In this document: positions 42,678-51,151 of the stretch, one piece after another | Layout of the letters: each line of letters starts with the position of its first letter | Numbering within the stretch: position 1 is the first letter of the stretch | The notes under the pieces: model-generated | What the model was told of the DNA's origin: nothing | Databases searched by the model: none | The model's input: only the letters and a program-made list of their open reading frames with translations | Source: Rhizobium favelukesii | GTDB taxonomy: Bacteria; Pseudomonadota; Alphaproteobacteria; Rhizobiales; Rhizobiaceae | NCBI RefSeq assembly: GCF_000577275.2 | Contig: NZ_HG916855.1 | Span: 434,001-498,000, forward strand | Reading direction: 5' to 3' | Length of the DNA: 64,000 nt | Translations under genes and position numbers: made by a program

Positions 42678-43061
42678 ATGGCCAAGGTTGAGATCCTGAC
42701 GGGTACGGAGCGACAACGTCGATGGTCCACAGAATTGAAGCTTTCGATTTTGCAAGAAGCGTTTAGTGCGGATGGGAGCGTTTCCGACGTAGCGCGCCGG
42801 CACGACGTCCTTCCGCAACAGATATACGCCTGGCGAAAGAAGTTCTTTCCACCTGAATTGAAATCTCCGGAGACCGCATTCATTCCGGTCTCGCTTATCG
42901 GAGCATCGGCGAGCCACAGCGACGATACCAAGAAGAGCGGTGTTCGGTCGAAGTGTAAAGACGTTGAGATCGTTCTGAGGAATGGCCGCTTGCTAAGAAT
43001 TGCAGCGGACATGGATCTCCAGGTGTTATCGTCGCTGGTCGCTTGTGTGGAGGCAGCATGA
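42678..43061 (+). CDS. tnpA: IS66 TnpA
   Basis: A 127-residue helix-turn-helix accessory protein: WSTELKLSILQEAFSADGSVSDVARRHDVLPQQIYAWRKKF in positions 15-55, and the typical TnpA C-terminus VEIVLRNGRLLRIAADMDLQVLSSLVACVEAA. Its stop overlaps the tnpB ATG at 43058. It appears intact. Confidence 0.88.
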   Translation: MAKVEILTGTERQRRWSTELKLSILQEAFSADGSVSDVARRHDVLPQQIYAWRKKFFPPELKSPETAFIPVSLIGASASHSDDTKKSGVRSKCKDVEIVLRNGRLLRIAADMDLQVLSSLVACVEAA

Positions 43062-43373
43062 TCGGGCCTTCGGGAAATGTGCGGGTTTATCTTTGATGGA
43101 CTGTCGGCGCTCGTTGAGACGGTTATCAAGGAGGCGCCAGGTTCCGGCGCAATCTTCGGCTTCCGCGGAAAACGTGCTGATCGGATCAAACTTTTATGGT
43201 GGGATGGCCAAGGGTTCTGCCTATTTTACAAAATTTTGGAACGCGGATACTTTCCCTGGCCGACGGCGAAAGAAGGGGTTGCGCATCTGACGCAAGCCCA
43301 GTTGTCGATGCTTGTTGAGGGGATCGACTGGCGCCGACCTGCGTGGACTTCCGCTCCCGGTCGAACGGGTTAA
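43058..43373 (+). pseudogene. tnpB: IS66 tnpB with internal deletion
   Basis: From ATG 43058 the frame reads MIGPSGNVRVYL and then hits TGA. The remainder of TnpB, DGLSALVETVIKEAPGSGAI, DRIKLLWWDGQGFCLFYKILE and LVEGIDWRRP, follows at once in another frame to 43373. The usual 'ACGVTDMRKGI'-type segment, about 30 bp, is missing. TnpB is required by IS66 elements, so this copy is probably dependent on a helper. Confidence 0.8.
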
Positions 43374-43445
43374 AAGCTATATTTTGCAATGACATCCGAG
43401 GCATAATGCTAGCGTTTCCGGCGCAAATCGGCTACGTATGCGGGT

Positions 43446-45011
43446 ATGGAAACGACGCCGCTGGACAGTCAGGACGAGCTATCTGTTTTGCGCGCTCTCG
43501 TCGCTGAACAGGCGGCGAAACTTGAGAGCCAAGAAGCTGAAGTCAGCAAGCGAGACTCCATTATCGGGCTCCTGCGCGCGCAGTTGGATTTGCTCCGCCA
43601 TCGGCAGCATGGCGCTTCTTCGGAAAAGATCGACCGCAAGATCGAGCAATTCGAGCTGATGCTGGAGGAGATCGAAGCCTCCCGTGCCGAGGCCGAGCTT
43701 CGCTCCGGGAAAGCTCCTTTGCCGGAGTTGGACGACGCACCGGACAAGCCGAAGCGCAAACCATTGCCCGATGGTCTTCCAACCGAAGAACTGGTCTATG
43801 CGGCACCCTGCAATTGTCCGACCTGTGGTGGTACATCGTTCCTGAAGGCCGCTGACAGGGTGGTCCAGGTGATGGAGCACGTGCCGGCGTCCGTCAAGAT
43901 TGTCCGCCACGTCGAAAAGCGCATGATCTGCAGGGACTGCGATACGACGGTGGCAGGCGAAATGCCGACCCTGCCGATCGAACGCGGCAAGCCCGGACCG
44001 GGGTTGCTGGCCCATATCATGGTCGCCAAATTCGACGATCACATCCCGCTCTACCGTCTATCCGAGATGTACGACCGGCTGGGGATAGATATCTCCCGAT
44101 CCGTGATGGCCGACTGGGTCGGCCGCGTGTCAGTTCTGCTGGCTCCTCTCATCTTGCTGATTAGAGCCCATATCGCGGCGGTCGATCGAATACATACGGA
44201 CGATACCCCGGTGGATGTTCTCGACCCTGGGCGAGGAAAGACAAAAACCGGGCGGGTCTGGGTCTATGTCTTCGATGGCAGCGGCTATCAAGATCCCACT
44301 CCAAGAGCCATTGCCTACTACTATAGCCCCGACCGCAAGGGCGCGCATCCAGCCGACCATCTCGCTGCCTTCAGCGGCGTGATGCACGCGGATGGCTATG
44401 GTGGCTATAAGAAGCTTTACGGCAACCAGATCATCGAGGCTGCGTGCATGGCGCATGTACGCCGCAAGTTCCACGATGTGATCAAGCTGAAGCCATCTCC
44501 AATCGCTGACGAAGCGCTGTCGCGCATCGGTACGCTCTACGATATCGAAGATCGTATCCGCGGCATGTCGGCTGACCAGCGGCGTACACTGCGCCAGCAA
44601 CACGCCAGGCCCCTTCTGGAGGACCTCAAGAGCTGGATAGAAGAGACGCTTTCGACGCTGCCACAGAAGCAGAAGCTGGCTGAAGCGATGCGATATGCCC
44701 TCTCGCGATGGGCAGCGTTGAGCGTTTACATCGATGATGGCCGTGTCGAAATCGATAACAACATAGCTGAACGAGCCATGCGTCCGCTTGGAATCGGAAG
44801 AAAAAATTGGCTCTTCGCCGGGTCAGACAAGGGCGGTGAGCGCATCGCCAACATCCTGACCATCATCGAGACTGCCAAACTCCATGGCCACAATCCGGAG
44901 GTCTATCTCACAGACGTCCTGACCCGGATACAGAGCCACCCAAAGGATCGGCTCCAGGAATTGCTACCGTGGCAGTGGGCGCCTGCAAAAGACCGATACG
45001 AGGCTGCGTGA
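43446..45011 (+). CDS. tnpC: IS66 transposase TnpC
   Basis: A 521-residue transposase. It has an N-terminal coiled coil (about 10-85), a zinc-finger-like CNCPTCGG, later CRDCD, and the DDE domain with IHTDDTPVDVLDPG, MHADGYGGYKKLYG, ACMAHVRRKFHDV and RVEIDNNIAERAMRPLGIGRKNWLFAGSD. The C-terminal IS66_C segment ends YLTDVLTRIQSHP-KDRLQELLPWQW. It is intact and shares its stop/start junction (TGATG) with the fourth gene. Confidence 0.9.
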   Translation: METTPLDSQDELSVLRALVAEQAAKLESQEAEVSKRDSIIGLLRAQLDLLRHRQHGASSEKIDRKIEQFELMLEEIEASRAEAELRSGKAPLPELDDAPDKPKRKPLPDGLPTEELVYAAPCNCPTCGGTSFLKAADRVVQVMEHVPASVKIVRHVEKRMICRDCDTTVAGEMPTLPIERGKPGPGLLAHIMVAKFDDHIPLYRLSEMYDRLGIDISRSVMADWVGRVSVLLAPLILLIRAHIAAVDRIHTDDTPVDVLDPGRGKTKTGRVWVYVFDGSGYQDPTPRAIAYYYSPDRKGAHPADHLAAFSGVMHADGYGGYKKLYGNQIIEAACMAHVRRKFHDVIKLKPSPIADEALSRIGTLYDIEDRIRGMSADQRRTLRQQHARPLLEDLKSWIEETLSTLPQKQKLAEAMRYALSRWAALSVYIDDGRVEIDNNIAERAMRPLGIGRKNWLFAGSDKGGERIANILTIIETAKLHGHNPEVYLTDVLTRIQSHPKDRLQELLPWQWAPAKDRYEAA

Positions 45012-45316
45012 TGGCACGCTCGAGGTTCATCTATACGCTGAAAGAAGTCGCCGGCATGATCGGCGAGAACCTCGAATTAATCGAGGAGGTGACCGCCAAC
45101 TCAGACAATATCGCCGAGGGCGAACTGGTATATGTCCGCGATGGCAGTGAAGATGGCACAACAGGCCTGACCGAAAATGGAATTGACGACCTTCGAGATC
45201 TCCTGGCCGACATACGGACGTGGGATGGTGGAATCCGCCAGTTCCTCGTCGATGAACAATGCGATCCCGAGATGATCGAGCGCGTCATGGCAGATGAACT
45301 AAGCCGCAAGTCCTAA
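45011..45316 (+). CDS. IS66-associated small protein
   Basis: A 101-residue acidic protein coupled to tnpC and inside the right inverted repeat, so part of the element: FIYTLKEVAGMIGENLELIEE, EGELVYVRDGSEDGTTGLTENGIDDLRDLLADI (positions 37-69). Similar passenger genes occur at this place in some rhizobial IS66 elements. Function unknown. Confidence 0.7.
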   Translation: MARSRFIYTLKEVAGMIGENLELIEEVTANSDNIAEGELVYVRDGSEDGTTGLTENGIDDLRDLLADIRTWDGGIRQFLVDEQCDPEMIERVMADELSRKS

Positions 45317-45362
45317 ACCGCGCCTCGTAGACGCAAAAAATGCGTTCGCCGGACGCTCACAG

Positions 45363-45530
45363 AAGATAAGCATTGTGACGATCGAGCTTGGCCGCGGCCG
45401 GCGCATTCGTGTGGAGAGCGATGTCGATACTGAAGCGCTCGCTCGGATCCTCGACGTGGTCGAGCGGCGATGATCCCGGTTCCGACCGTGACGCGGCTGA
45501 CAAGGCAGCGTCAAAGCTGAAATAAGATAC
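45363..45530 (+). pseudogene. Relic of a third IS66 element (tnpA end, tnpB start)
   Basis: IVTIELGRGRRIRVESDVDTEALARILDVVERR and a stop at 45474 are the C-terminus of an IS66 TnpA of another subgroup. The overlapping MIPVPT... is the start of its tnpB, which degenerates within 15 codons. The relic directly abuts the right end of the second IS66 element. Confidence 0.65.
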
Positions 45531-45659
45531 GGGTTGTATCCAGCTCAGCGGCACGGGACGATGTTCCAGCTATCCGTGAGACAAAGCCGGGAAAGAACAT
45601 CGCCTGTAACTCGGGATCGTCTTTCAAGGCGTCCTACTAAAGAGTTCGCTCGCATCTCT

Positions 45660-46694
45660 TCATTCGAGCGCCAACAACTCAGCGGCATACTGGGTCAAGC
45701 GAGCGCGCACCAACGATCGGCCATGCCGGATCAGCACGTCCATCTCAGGTGCACTGAGCGCTTTGAGATCAGTTGCGATCGCAGAGGCAAACGCGGCATC
45801 GCCGTCGCGCTCCTGTCCGATTGCACTGTCGATCGAAAACCAGAGCGGTCTCGGCCCTTTTTGGGCATCGAAGGACAGCTGAAGGCGAGCAAACTGCAGT
45901 CCTCGTACCTGCTCCATCAGGATATTCAGCGCTGCCCTTAGAACGATGGTTCCCGATTCCGTAGGTTCGCTACTGACCGCAAAGGGCAGGCCACCATCGC
46001 TGACTATGCAATAGTCCAGAGGATTTCGTTTCAGGCGTAGGAGTGGGTTTACGCCAAGGTTGTCATAAACGCCTCCGTCCGTGAGTGTAACGTACTCCGT
46101 CATTGCGTTTGGATATATGTCAGCATCAATTCGCAGGGGAGGGAATACTGGCGGAAAAGCTGAAGAGGCGGCAACTGCGCGGCTAATTGGAAACTCGCTA
46201 GCGGCAACCGTTCCGCTCTCATGTTCTCCGATTGTCTCTCCCGTGTCTTCGCCATCGGCAAGGGCGTGCCCAGCAACGAAGAAAAACATGTTGCCCGTCG
46301 CGAGGTTAGTCGAATTCAGATAAATGCGGGGGCCGTTCCGTAGAGAAGAGAGCGTCTTGCCAAAGAAAAGATCGCGGTCATATGTCTCAGCTAGCTTTTC
46401 CAAGCGGCTTTCGAACGGACTAAGGAGGCCGCCAACAAAGGAGGAGATCGCGATCGATTTGGTGGTTAGATATTTCTTGAGCTTATCGAGCACGTCGGGC
46501 TGTCCCCAGTTTGTCGCTAGGAACGCTCCCGCAATACTGCCGCCACTAACGCAACTGATTAGATCCACCTTGTCGAGCAGCTTTAGAGCATTGAGCTCCG
46601 TAAACACTCCGAGATGAAATGCGGCCGCCCTGAAGCCACCACCGGAAAGAGCAAGGCCGATCTTCTTTTGGCTCCCGTTTACATTCACAGACAT
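45660..46694 (-). CDS. Patatin-like phospholipase
   Basis: A 344-residue lipid acyl hydrolase. GLALSGGGFRAAAFHLGVF has the GGGxR oxyanion motif (residues about 13-31), CVSGGSIAGAFLA the GxSxG nucleophile, and LTDGGVYDNLG the catalytic Asp DGG motif, so the Ser-Asp dyad is complete. No signal peptide is visible; it would act on phospholipids from the cytoplasmic side. It is the third gene of a leftward operon after the metallopeptidase and the MBL hydrolase (59-nt gap). Patatins of this size are used as membrane-degrading effectors in several bacterial defence systems, which makes that role plausible here but unproven. Confidence 0.88.
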   Translation of the reverse strand: MSVNVNGSQKKIGLALSGGGFRAAAFHLGVFTELNALKLLDKVDLISCVSGGSIAGAFLATNWGQPDVLDKLKKYLTTKSIAISSFVGGLLSPFESRLEKLAETYDRDLFFGKTLSSLRNGPRIYLNSTNLATGNMFFFVAGHALADGEDTGETIGEHESGTVAASEFPISRAVAASSAFPPVFPPLRIDADIYPNAMTEYVTLTDGGVYDNLGVNPLLRLKRNPLDYCIVSDGGLPFAVSSEPTESGTIVLRAALNILMEQVRGLQFARLQLSFDAQKGPRPLWFSIDSAIGQERDGDAAFASAIATDLKALSAPEMDVLIRHGRSLVRARLTQYAAELLALE

Positions 46695-46753
46695 TGTCGT
46701 TCCCCGTTTTAGTTAGCTGCCGATGATGGTCGTTTTCGTTGTGATCAAATTGC

Positions 46754-48331
46754 TCACTCAAGCGGCAAGTGAAGTTCAGTCCAAAGGCCACTCGCCTCAT
46801 ATGTCACCGTTACAGGCCTCTCCGGGTGGGTGGGATTGGATTGGAAAGCAAGCGTTTCTGTTTCAATGTCACCGTCGCCGCGCAAGATGCGGCCTTTTGT
46901 GCGCTTCTGGAGGTCGTCGTACATCTTGCCGTACGGCATCTTCCATCCCGCCCCCGGCTCAGAACGACCCTTGCCTTGTATGGCTGCGACGGCTTCTACA
47001 ACCGGAATTGCGGCGGTTAGTCGGGGATCGATCATCCTCGCAAGCCCAAGCGTCTTGAGTGTGGCGTTGTGGCTTCCGTGATGGCCAACCTTGTAGAAGG
47101 TCACACGATTGAGTAGTTCCTCTGCAGTGGTAGGGGTAATGCCTTTCGCTGCAGTGTGCGGATAGGTCTGGTTGTTCCAAGAGAGCCAGTTGCCCACTTG
47201 AGCATCGCCTGGAAAAAGCAGGACTTGCTCGTCGGGCAGTGCAAAAGCAAGCGCGAGGCTGGTATTATTGGTATCCGAATCCATTTTGAGCGCGAGAGCT
47301 TCCGCTGCACCCAACCATTCGTCATCGATTGTCCGCCAACTCTCCGCTGGATCGGCATAGAGTGCCCGAGCGAATGTCTCGGGTCCGTATGCCTCTGCTG
47401 TGACCTGGCTCTTAAACGGGCGTTGATGTGGTCGCGCAAACGGGGTTCCGTCATTTGTCGATGCCGGTGCGTCTGCATCTTTTTGAAGTGCTAGCTGTGA
47501 CGCGAGGCTACTTTCAACGGCCGCGACAGCATCCAGTCGCATCAGGTAGACTTCGCTGTTTTGGCTGGATGGCGAATCCTTCTTTAAGAGTGTTTCGTCC
47601 CGCGGTGGACCAAGGACATATGCTATAAGCCCGAATGCTTTTAGATCGATCACTTCCCCTGGTTCGAGATATCGCGTCTTGGCCGCGCCGACCTTGTTCT
47701 TCATCATCTGGATAATCGCACCCGTGCTCATCCGGCCGCTTGCTTTCTCTTCGTCGGAAGCATTCGGCTGGTCGCCGGGGCCGGCGAATGCTGCGAGCGA
47801 AGCCACGCTTTGTAAACGCGCAGGCGTATCCGCACCGAGTGTTTCGGTAAGCTTCACGGCAGAAATAAGCGCTTGTCGGCCCTTGTTGAACCGAGCCTGT
47901 AATGTTTTCGCTTGTTCGTCATTTGGATCCTCGGTCCAAGCGAGCCAAAGCTCACCTATCTCCAGATTCTTGTCGAGGAACACATCCTTCTTAACAGCAA
48001 AGCCGCAAAGATGGTCAAAGTGCTCATGTGTGAGGATCAATAAATCGATCCGGCTTCCGACAGTCTCTATCAAATCATCTACGACCGCTGAGATTCGCTC
48101 GGGGCCTGCGACAATCTCCTGCAACTTGAGAATCCCAACTTCCTGGACAACCTCTCTAGCAAGCTTGCGGATCAGTTCTTCGCCCGAAGGAATGTTTTGC
48201 AAAACACCACAATCAATAAGGATCTTTCGAACTTCCTCATTGCCTTCGTCAACGACCGTCGTCTGAAGTAGGAAGCAGTCGCCGAGGATTCCCCGATACA
48301 TCCTGATTTTAAGGGACTTGAGCTTGGACAT
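46754..48331 (-). CDS. Metallo-beta-lactamase-fold hydrolase
   Basis: A 525-residue protein. The N-terminal strand reads IRMYRGILGDCFLLQT, as in ComEC-related MBL proteins. DLLILTHEHFDHLCG is the zinc-binding HxHxDH motif, and VLLFPGDAQVGNW and FYKVGHHGSHNATL supply later metal ligands. The middle (about 130-330) is longer than in a minimal MBL domain and has no recognised fold. ATG 48331 overlaps the region just after the metallopeptidase stop (48333), so the genes are coupled. The substrate, possibly a nucleic acid or nucleotide, is unknown. Confidence 0.85.
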   Translation of the reverse strand: MSKLKSLKIRMYRGILGDCFLLQTTVVDEGNEEVRKILIDCGVLQNIPSGEELIRKLAREVVQEVGILKLQEIVAGPERISAVVDDLIETVGSRIDLLILTHEHFDHLCGFAVKKDVFLDKNLEIGELWLAWTEDPNDEQAKTLQARFNKGRQALISAVKLTETLGADTPARLQSVASLAAFAGPGDQPNASDEEKASGRMSTGAIIQMMKNKVGAAKTRYLEPGEVIDLKAFGLIAYVLGPPRDETLLKKDSPSSQNSEVYLMRLDAVAAVESSLASQLALQKDADAPASTNDGTPFARPHQRPFKSQVTAEAYGPETFARALYADPAESWRTIDDEWLGAAEALALKMDSDTNNTSLALAFALPDEQVLLFPGDAQVGNWLSWNNQTYPHTAAKGITPTTAEELLNRVTFYKVGHHGSHNATLKTLGLARMIDPRLTAAIPVVEAVAAIQGKGRSEPGAGWKMPYGKMYDDLQKRTKGRILRGDGDIETETLAFQSNPTHPERPVTVTYEASGLWTELHLPLE

Positions 48332-48332
48332 C

Positions 48333-50288
48333 TCATGCTCCGCGGTGGACGAGTGCAAAAGGTTCGCTCGAGCCGGATAGGGTGTCGGCTTCCGTGTAAG
48401 CAAAACCTAGTTGGCCAATGCCTTGATTGATTAGAAAGTCTCGTTGTGCATCAAGCCGTGCGTCGTCGGTCACGCGCTTGCGAATAGTGTAGCGAAGATT
48501 CCTTTCACGAAGATCGAATATCAGCGTAGCGCCACCGCGGAACGTGAACTCCGCCGCCTGGGGGGCATTGCCCGCACTGGGACAGTCTTGCTGTATCTGA
48601 ACGTCGCGATCAGAAAAGCCCCTTCTTGTCTGAGTGATCTCTATGATGAGCTGTCGCAGGTCCTGCCCATCAGGCCCCGTACGCCGTGTGGTTCGAACGG
48701 AATGAATTTCAATGCCTGGGCTCACGCCGTTTTTTAGTTTCGGTCGGCTTAGAATGGTCTCGCGGTTGTCGCTGGGAATGAGATCACGGTGGAAGACGAC
48801 GCCACAAACCTCCTGCCATTTCGCATCCTGAGATGCGTCTGGGGTCAGGGGCATTCCATTGCCAGAATGCAGATCGTCCGATTCGATCATCCACTTCCAG
48901 ACAGCCAGCGCGTTTGCTTCGGCAACATTGATTGCCTCCTCGCGGCTGAATTTTGCTTCAAGATCGAGCTTAATCAGATCACGGTCAACTGAAAGAACAT
49001 GCTGTGGTGCCTCCCAAAGCAGGCTGTCCGGCGCCAGTGACAGGCAGTCCTTCGGCATGATGCCCCGCCTGCGAAATCCTTCGATGATTGCGAGCCGGTA
49101 GCCCAGCACATCATCGGGAACAAGATCTTGGTCAGCCGTAATGATGGCTCGCAGAAAGTCACCGAAGCGTAGGTCAACCGGAGGCATATAATCGAGAGCG
49201 CGGATACACATCCGCATAACGTGCTCAGCTGACTTGCTCGCCTCGCGTGTCAACCGGGTCACCAAGTCGGGATGAAGGTCTTGCGCGTATTGGGCATTGG
49301 GTCGAATGCCGGCAATGCGTAGAAGGTCGGCGGTCCGCTTCTCGTAGATCGACAGAAAGGCATCGAAAACTGCTGCCACGAGTACGGAGCCTCTTTCGTG
49401 TGGCTCTGTCATGTCGTCAGTGAGCACGATCGGAGCGGCCTTGCCAGGCTCTTCGTCGATCGCCTCCCGAAGAGCTCCTTCCCGACCAATCGCGTCCCCA
49501 AACTGCTTAGCGAGGCCGCTCAACAGCGACCGGTTGTCAAGGCGCCCCCCATCCTTGACGATTTGCGTTCGTACGGCCTCCTCAAGCGTGAAGTGCGAGA
49601 ACAACGCGACAATGTCGGCGAAGGCTTCGTGGAAAGCAAGGCTGTCGAGGCTTGTCGGCTCCGCAAAACGGCGATGCAACCCGTCGAGAATTGCATGTGT
49701 CATCTCATGTACGATGATATCGTGAGACAGGGCTGTAAACACCCAGCTTGCCCCAGCGCTTTGAGCGTTGGCCTTAAAGTATCCAAAAAGCAGCGCCTTT
49801 TTTTCGCGGCTGTAATAGGCGTTTGGTTCGCGAAGCGCGTGAGGATATATGCGTAATTTACGCACTGGCCTATAGATATCGCTCTTGGATTTACGCTCGG
49901 ACTTGGGAACGTAACGCGGCGCCCAGAATACACGGCGACCGAGGGCGCGTTCAAACGTCCGAATAGTTTTCATGGCGACGGCGAAAACCATCTGCTGATG
50001 AAACCGCGGATCCCCTTCTGAGGGAGCCAAGCCATCTTGTGCCAGCAGATATGGATCGTTGAGGTCGACAGCTTCGTAAAATTGCCCGCTGACGGGATCA
50101 ACGTCGATTACTTCCAAATAATCGTTGACGGGCCCGGGGCAAAGAGGCTCCTCATAAGGCTGCTCCCATGGAAGCTTGATCGTAGCAACATTGACCCCAG
50201 CACTATCCAGTCTAGTGGATGCTTGCGGATCGAATGCGTAAACGCGTAGCCGGCGCATTGCCGGTTGCGGATAGTTTCCGTCAGCCAT
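48333..50288 (-). CDS. Gluzincin-type zinc metallopeptidase
   Basis: A 651-residue protein. HEMTHAILDGLH at about residues 195-206 is the HExxH zinc site, and FHEAFADIVALFSHF about 20 residues later gives the third ligand Glu in an ExxxD context, as in thermolysin-like peptidases. The N-terminal 190 and C-terminal 350 residues match no family I recognise. No signal peptide is visible, so it may be cytoplasmic, which is unusual for thermolysin-type enzymes. ATG 50288 was chosen over 50345 because GGAGG/AGAGGG precedes it. It is the first gene of the operon with the MBL and patatin genes. Confidence 0.78.
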   Translation of the reverse strand: MADGNYPQPAMRRLRVYAFDPQASTRLDSAGVNVATIKLPWEQPYEEPLCPGPVNDYLEVIDVDPVSGQFYEAVDLNDPYLLAQDGLAPSEGDPRFHQQMVFAVAMKTIRTFERALGRRVFWAPRYVPKSERKSKSDIYRPVRKLRIYPHALREPNAYYSREKKALLFGYFKANAQSAGASWVFTALSHDIIVHEMTHAILDGLHRRFAEPTSLDSLAFHEAFADIVALFSHFTLEEAVRTQIVKDGGRLDNRSLLSGLAKQFGDAIGREGALREAIDEEPGKAAPIVLTDDMTEPHERGSVLVAAVFDAFLSIYEKRTADLLRIAGIRPNAQYAQDLHPDLVTRLTREASKSAEHVMRMCIRALDYMPPVDLRFGDFLRAIITADQDLVPDDVLGYRLAIIEGFRRRGIMPKDCLSLAPDSLLWEAPQHVLSVDRDLIKLDLEAKFSREEAINVAEANALAVWKWMIESDDLHSGNGMPLTPDASQDAKWQEVCGVVFHRDLIPSDNRETILSRPKLKNGVSPGIEIHSVRTTRRTGPDGQDLRQLIIEITQTRRGFSDRDVQIQQDCPSAGNAPQAAEFTFRGGATLIFDLRERNLRYTIRKRVTDDARLDAQRDFLINQGIGQLGFAYTEADTLSGSSEPFALVHRGA

Positions 50289-50345
50289 TGGTTTGACCCT
50301 CTGCCTCCGGTGAATATAGCAAATATCTTCTAGTTGAGCGAGCAT

Positions 50346-51151
50346 AATGGGAGCTTTGAATTCAACTTACGGCGTACTGTAAATTTGGTAATATACGCCC
50401 GTCGGAAATTACGTTGGGCTGTCAATATTGACGCCCCCAAAGCTGTCGGCGCGACCGTCAGCAGCTCGAATGGTGTCATCTACGCTCGACTTCCTGAACG
50501 CCGGCGAGTTGCAAACGAAGAAGCGGTTCCCGGGTCTTCAACACCGCAACAACCTAGTTGGTTACGCTGAGAGGGGGGTAGGTCTGAATGGAAAGCGAGT
50601 TTGCCCTTCAGTTCGAAGTGGCGGCCGGATAAGCAACTTTAAAGTCACGTCGAGGATTTGATGATCTTCGAGCGCAATTGCTTCACTCGGCCGTGGAAAA
50701 GGCTCGCTATGATCTTTGATGGCGGCGTCATTGGTCATGCTGGTTATCCGGACAAGCTACGCGACGCCGGGTACGACATTCGTGCAAATGCGAAATCGGG
50801 ACCCGTAGAGTTCGTTGACACGACCATCAGCTTCCTGATGCCTGAAAATCCGCCCCGCGCCGGACGCAGTGCCTTTCTCGATTGAGCTTCCGGACGGATC
50901 GGGCTATCTATTCAAACCCGAGCGCTACCTAGTTGGGGCTTGACAGCAGGACGCCAATCTTCAGGTCGACGACCCGCCGTCCTGGCACGAGTACCCTTAC
51001 AGGAGTTGGACGATTTAGCCTTGATTGTGGGTGCGAAGGTGAATGCCCAAAGTGACAAACTAAGCGCATCGAACTTCGTCCTGCCAAGCGAAGCGGGTTC
51101 GGCCCCACCAGGCAACGTCGAGGATAGACCGTTGCTATGTTACTGTACCGT
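50346..51151. other. Region without a supported gene
   Basis: About 800 bases between the metallopeptidase and the membrane protein. Short frames read rightward, such as one with GYPDKLRDAGYDIRANAKSG (50658-50885) and LPDGSGYLFKPERYLVGA (to 50943), have protein-like stretches but no family match and could be relics of one gene. Confidence 0.35.

Larger units (their letters stand above)
42589..45360. mobile_element. Second IS66-family element
   Basis: The left end GTGAGCGTCCGGTGAGGGG and right end GCCGGACGCTCAC (to 45360) form the inverted repeat. It spans 2772 bp and carries tnpA, a damaged tnpB, tnpC and a fourth gene. The flanking octamers (AGTTCAAG and AGAAGATA) do not match, so one side has been rearranged since insertion. 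Confidence 0.85.
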
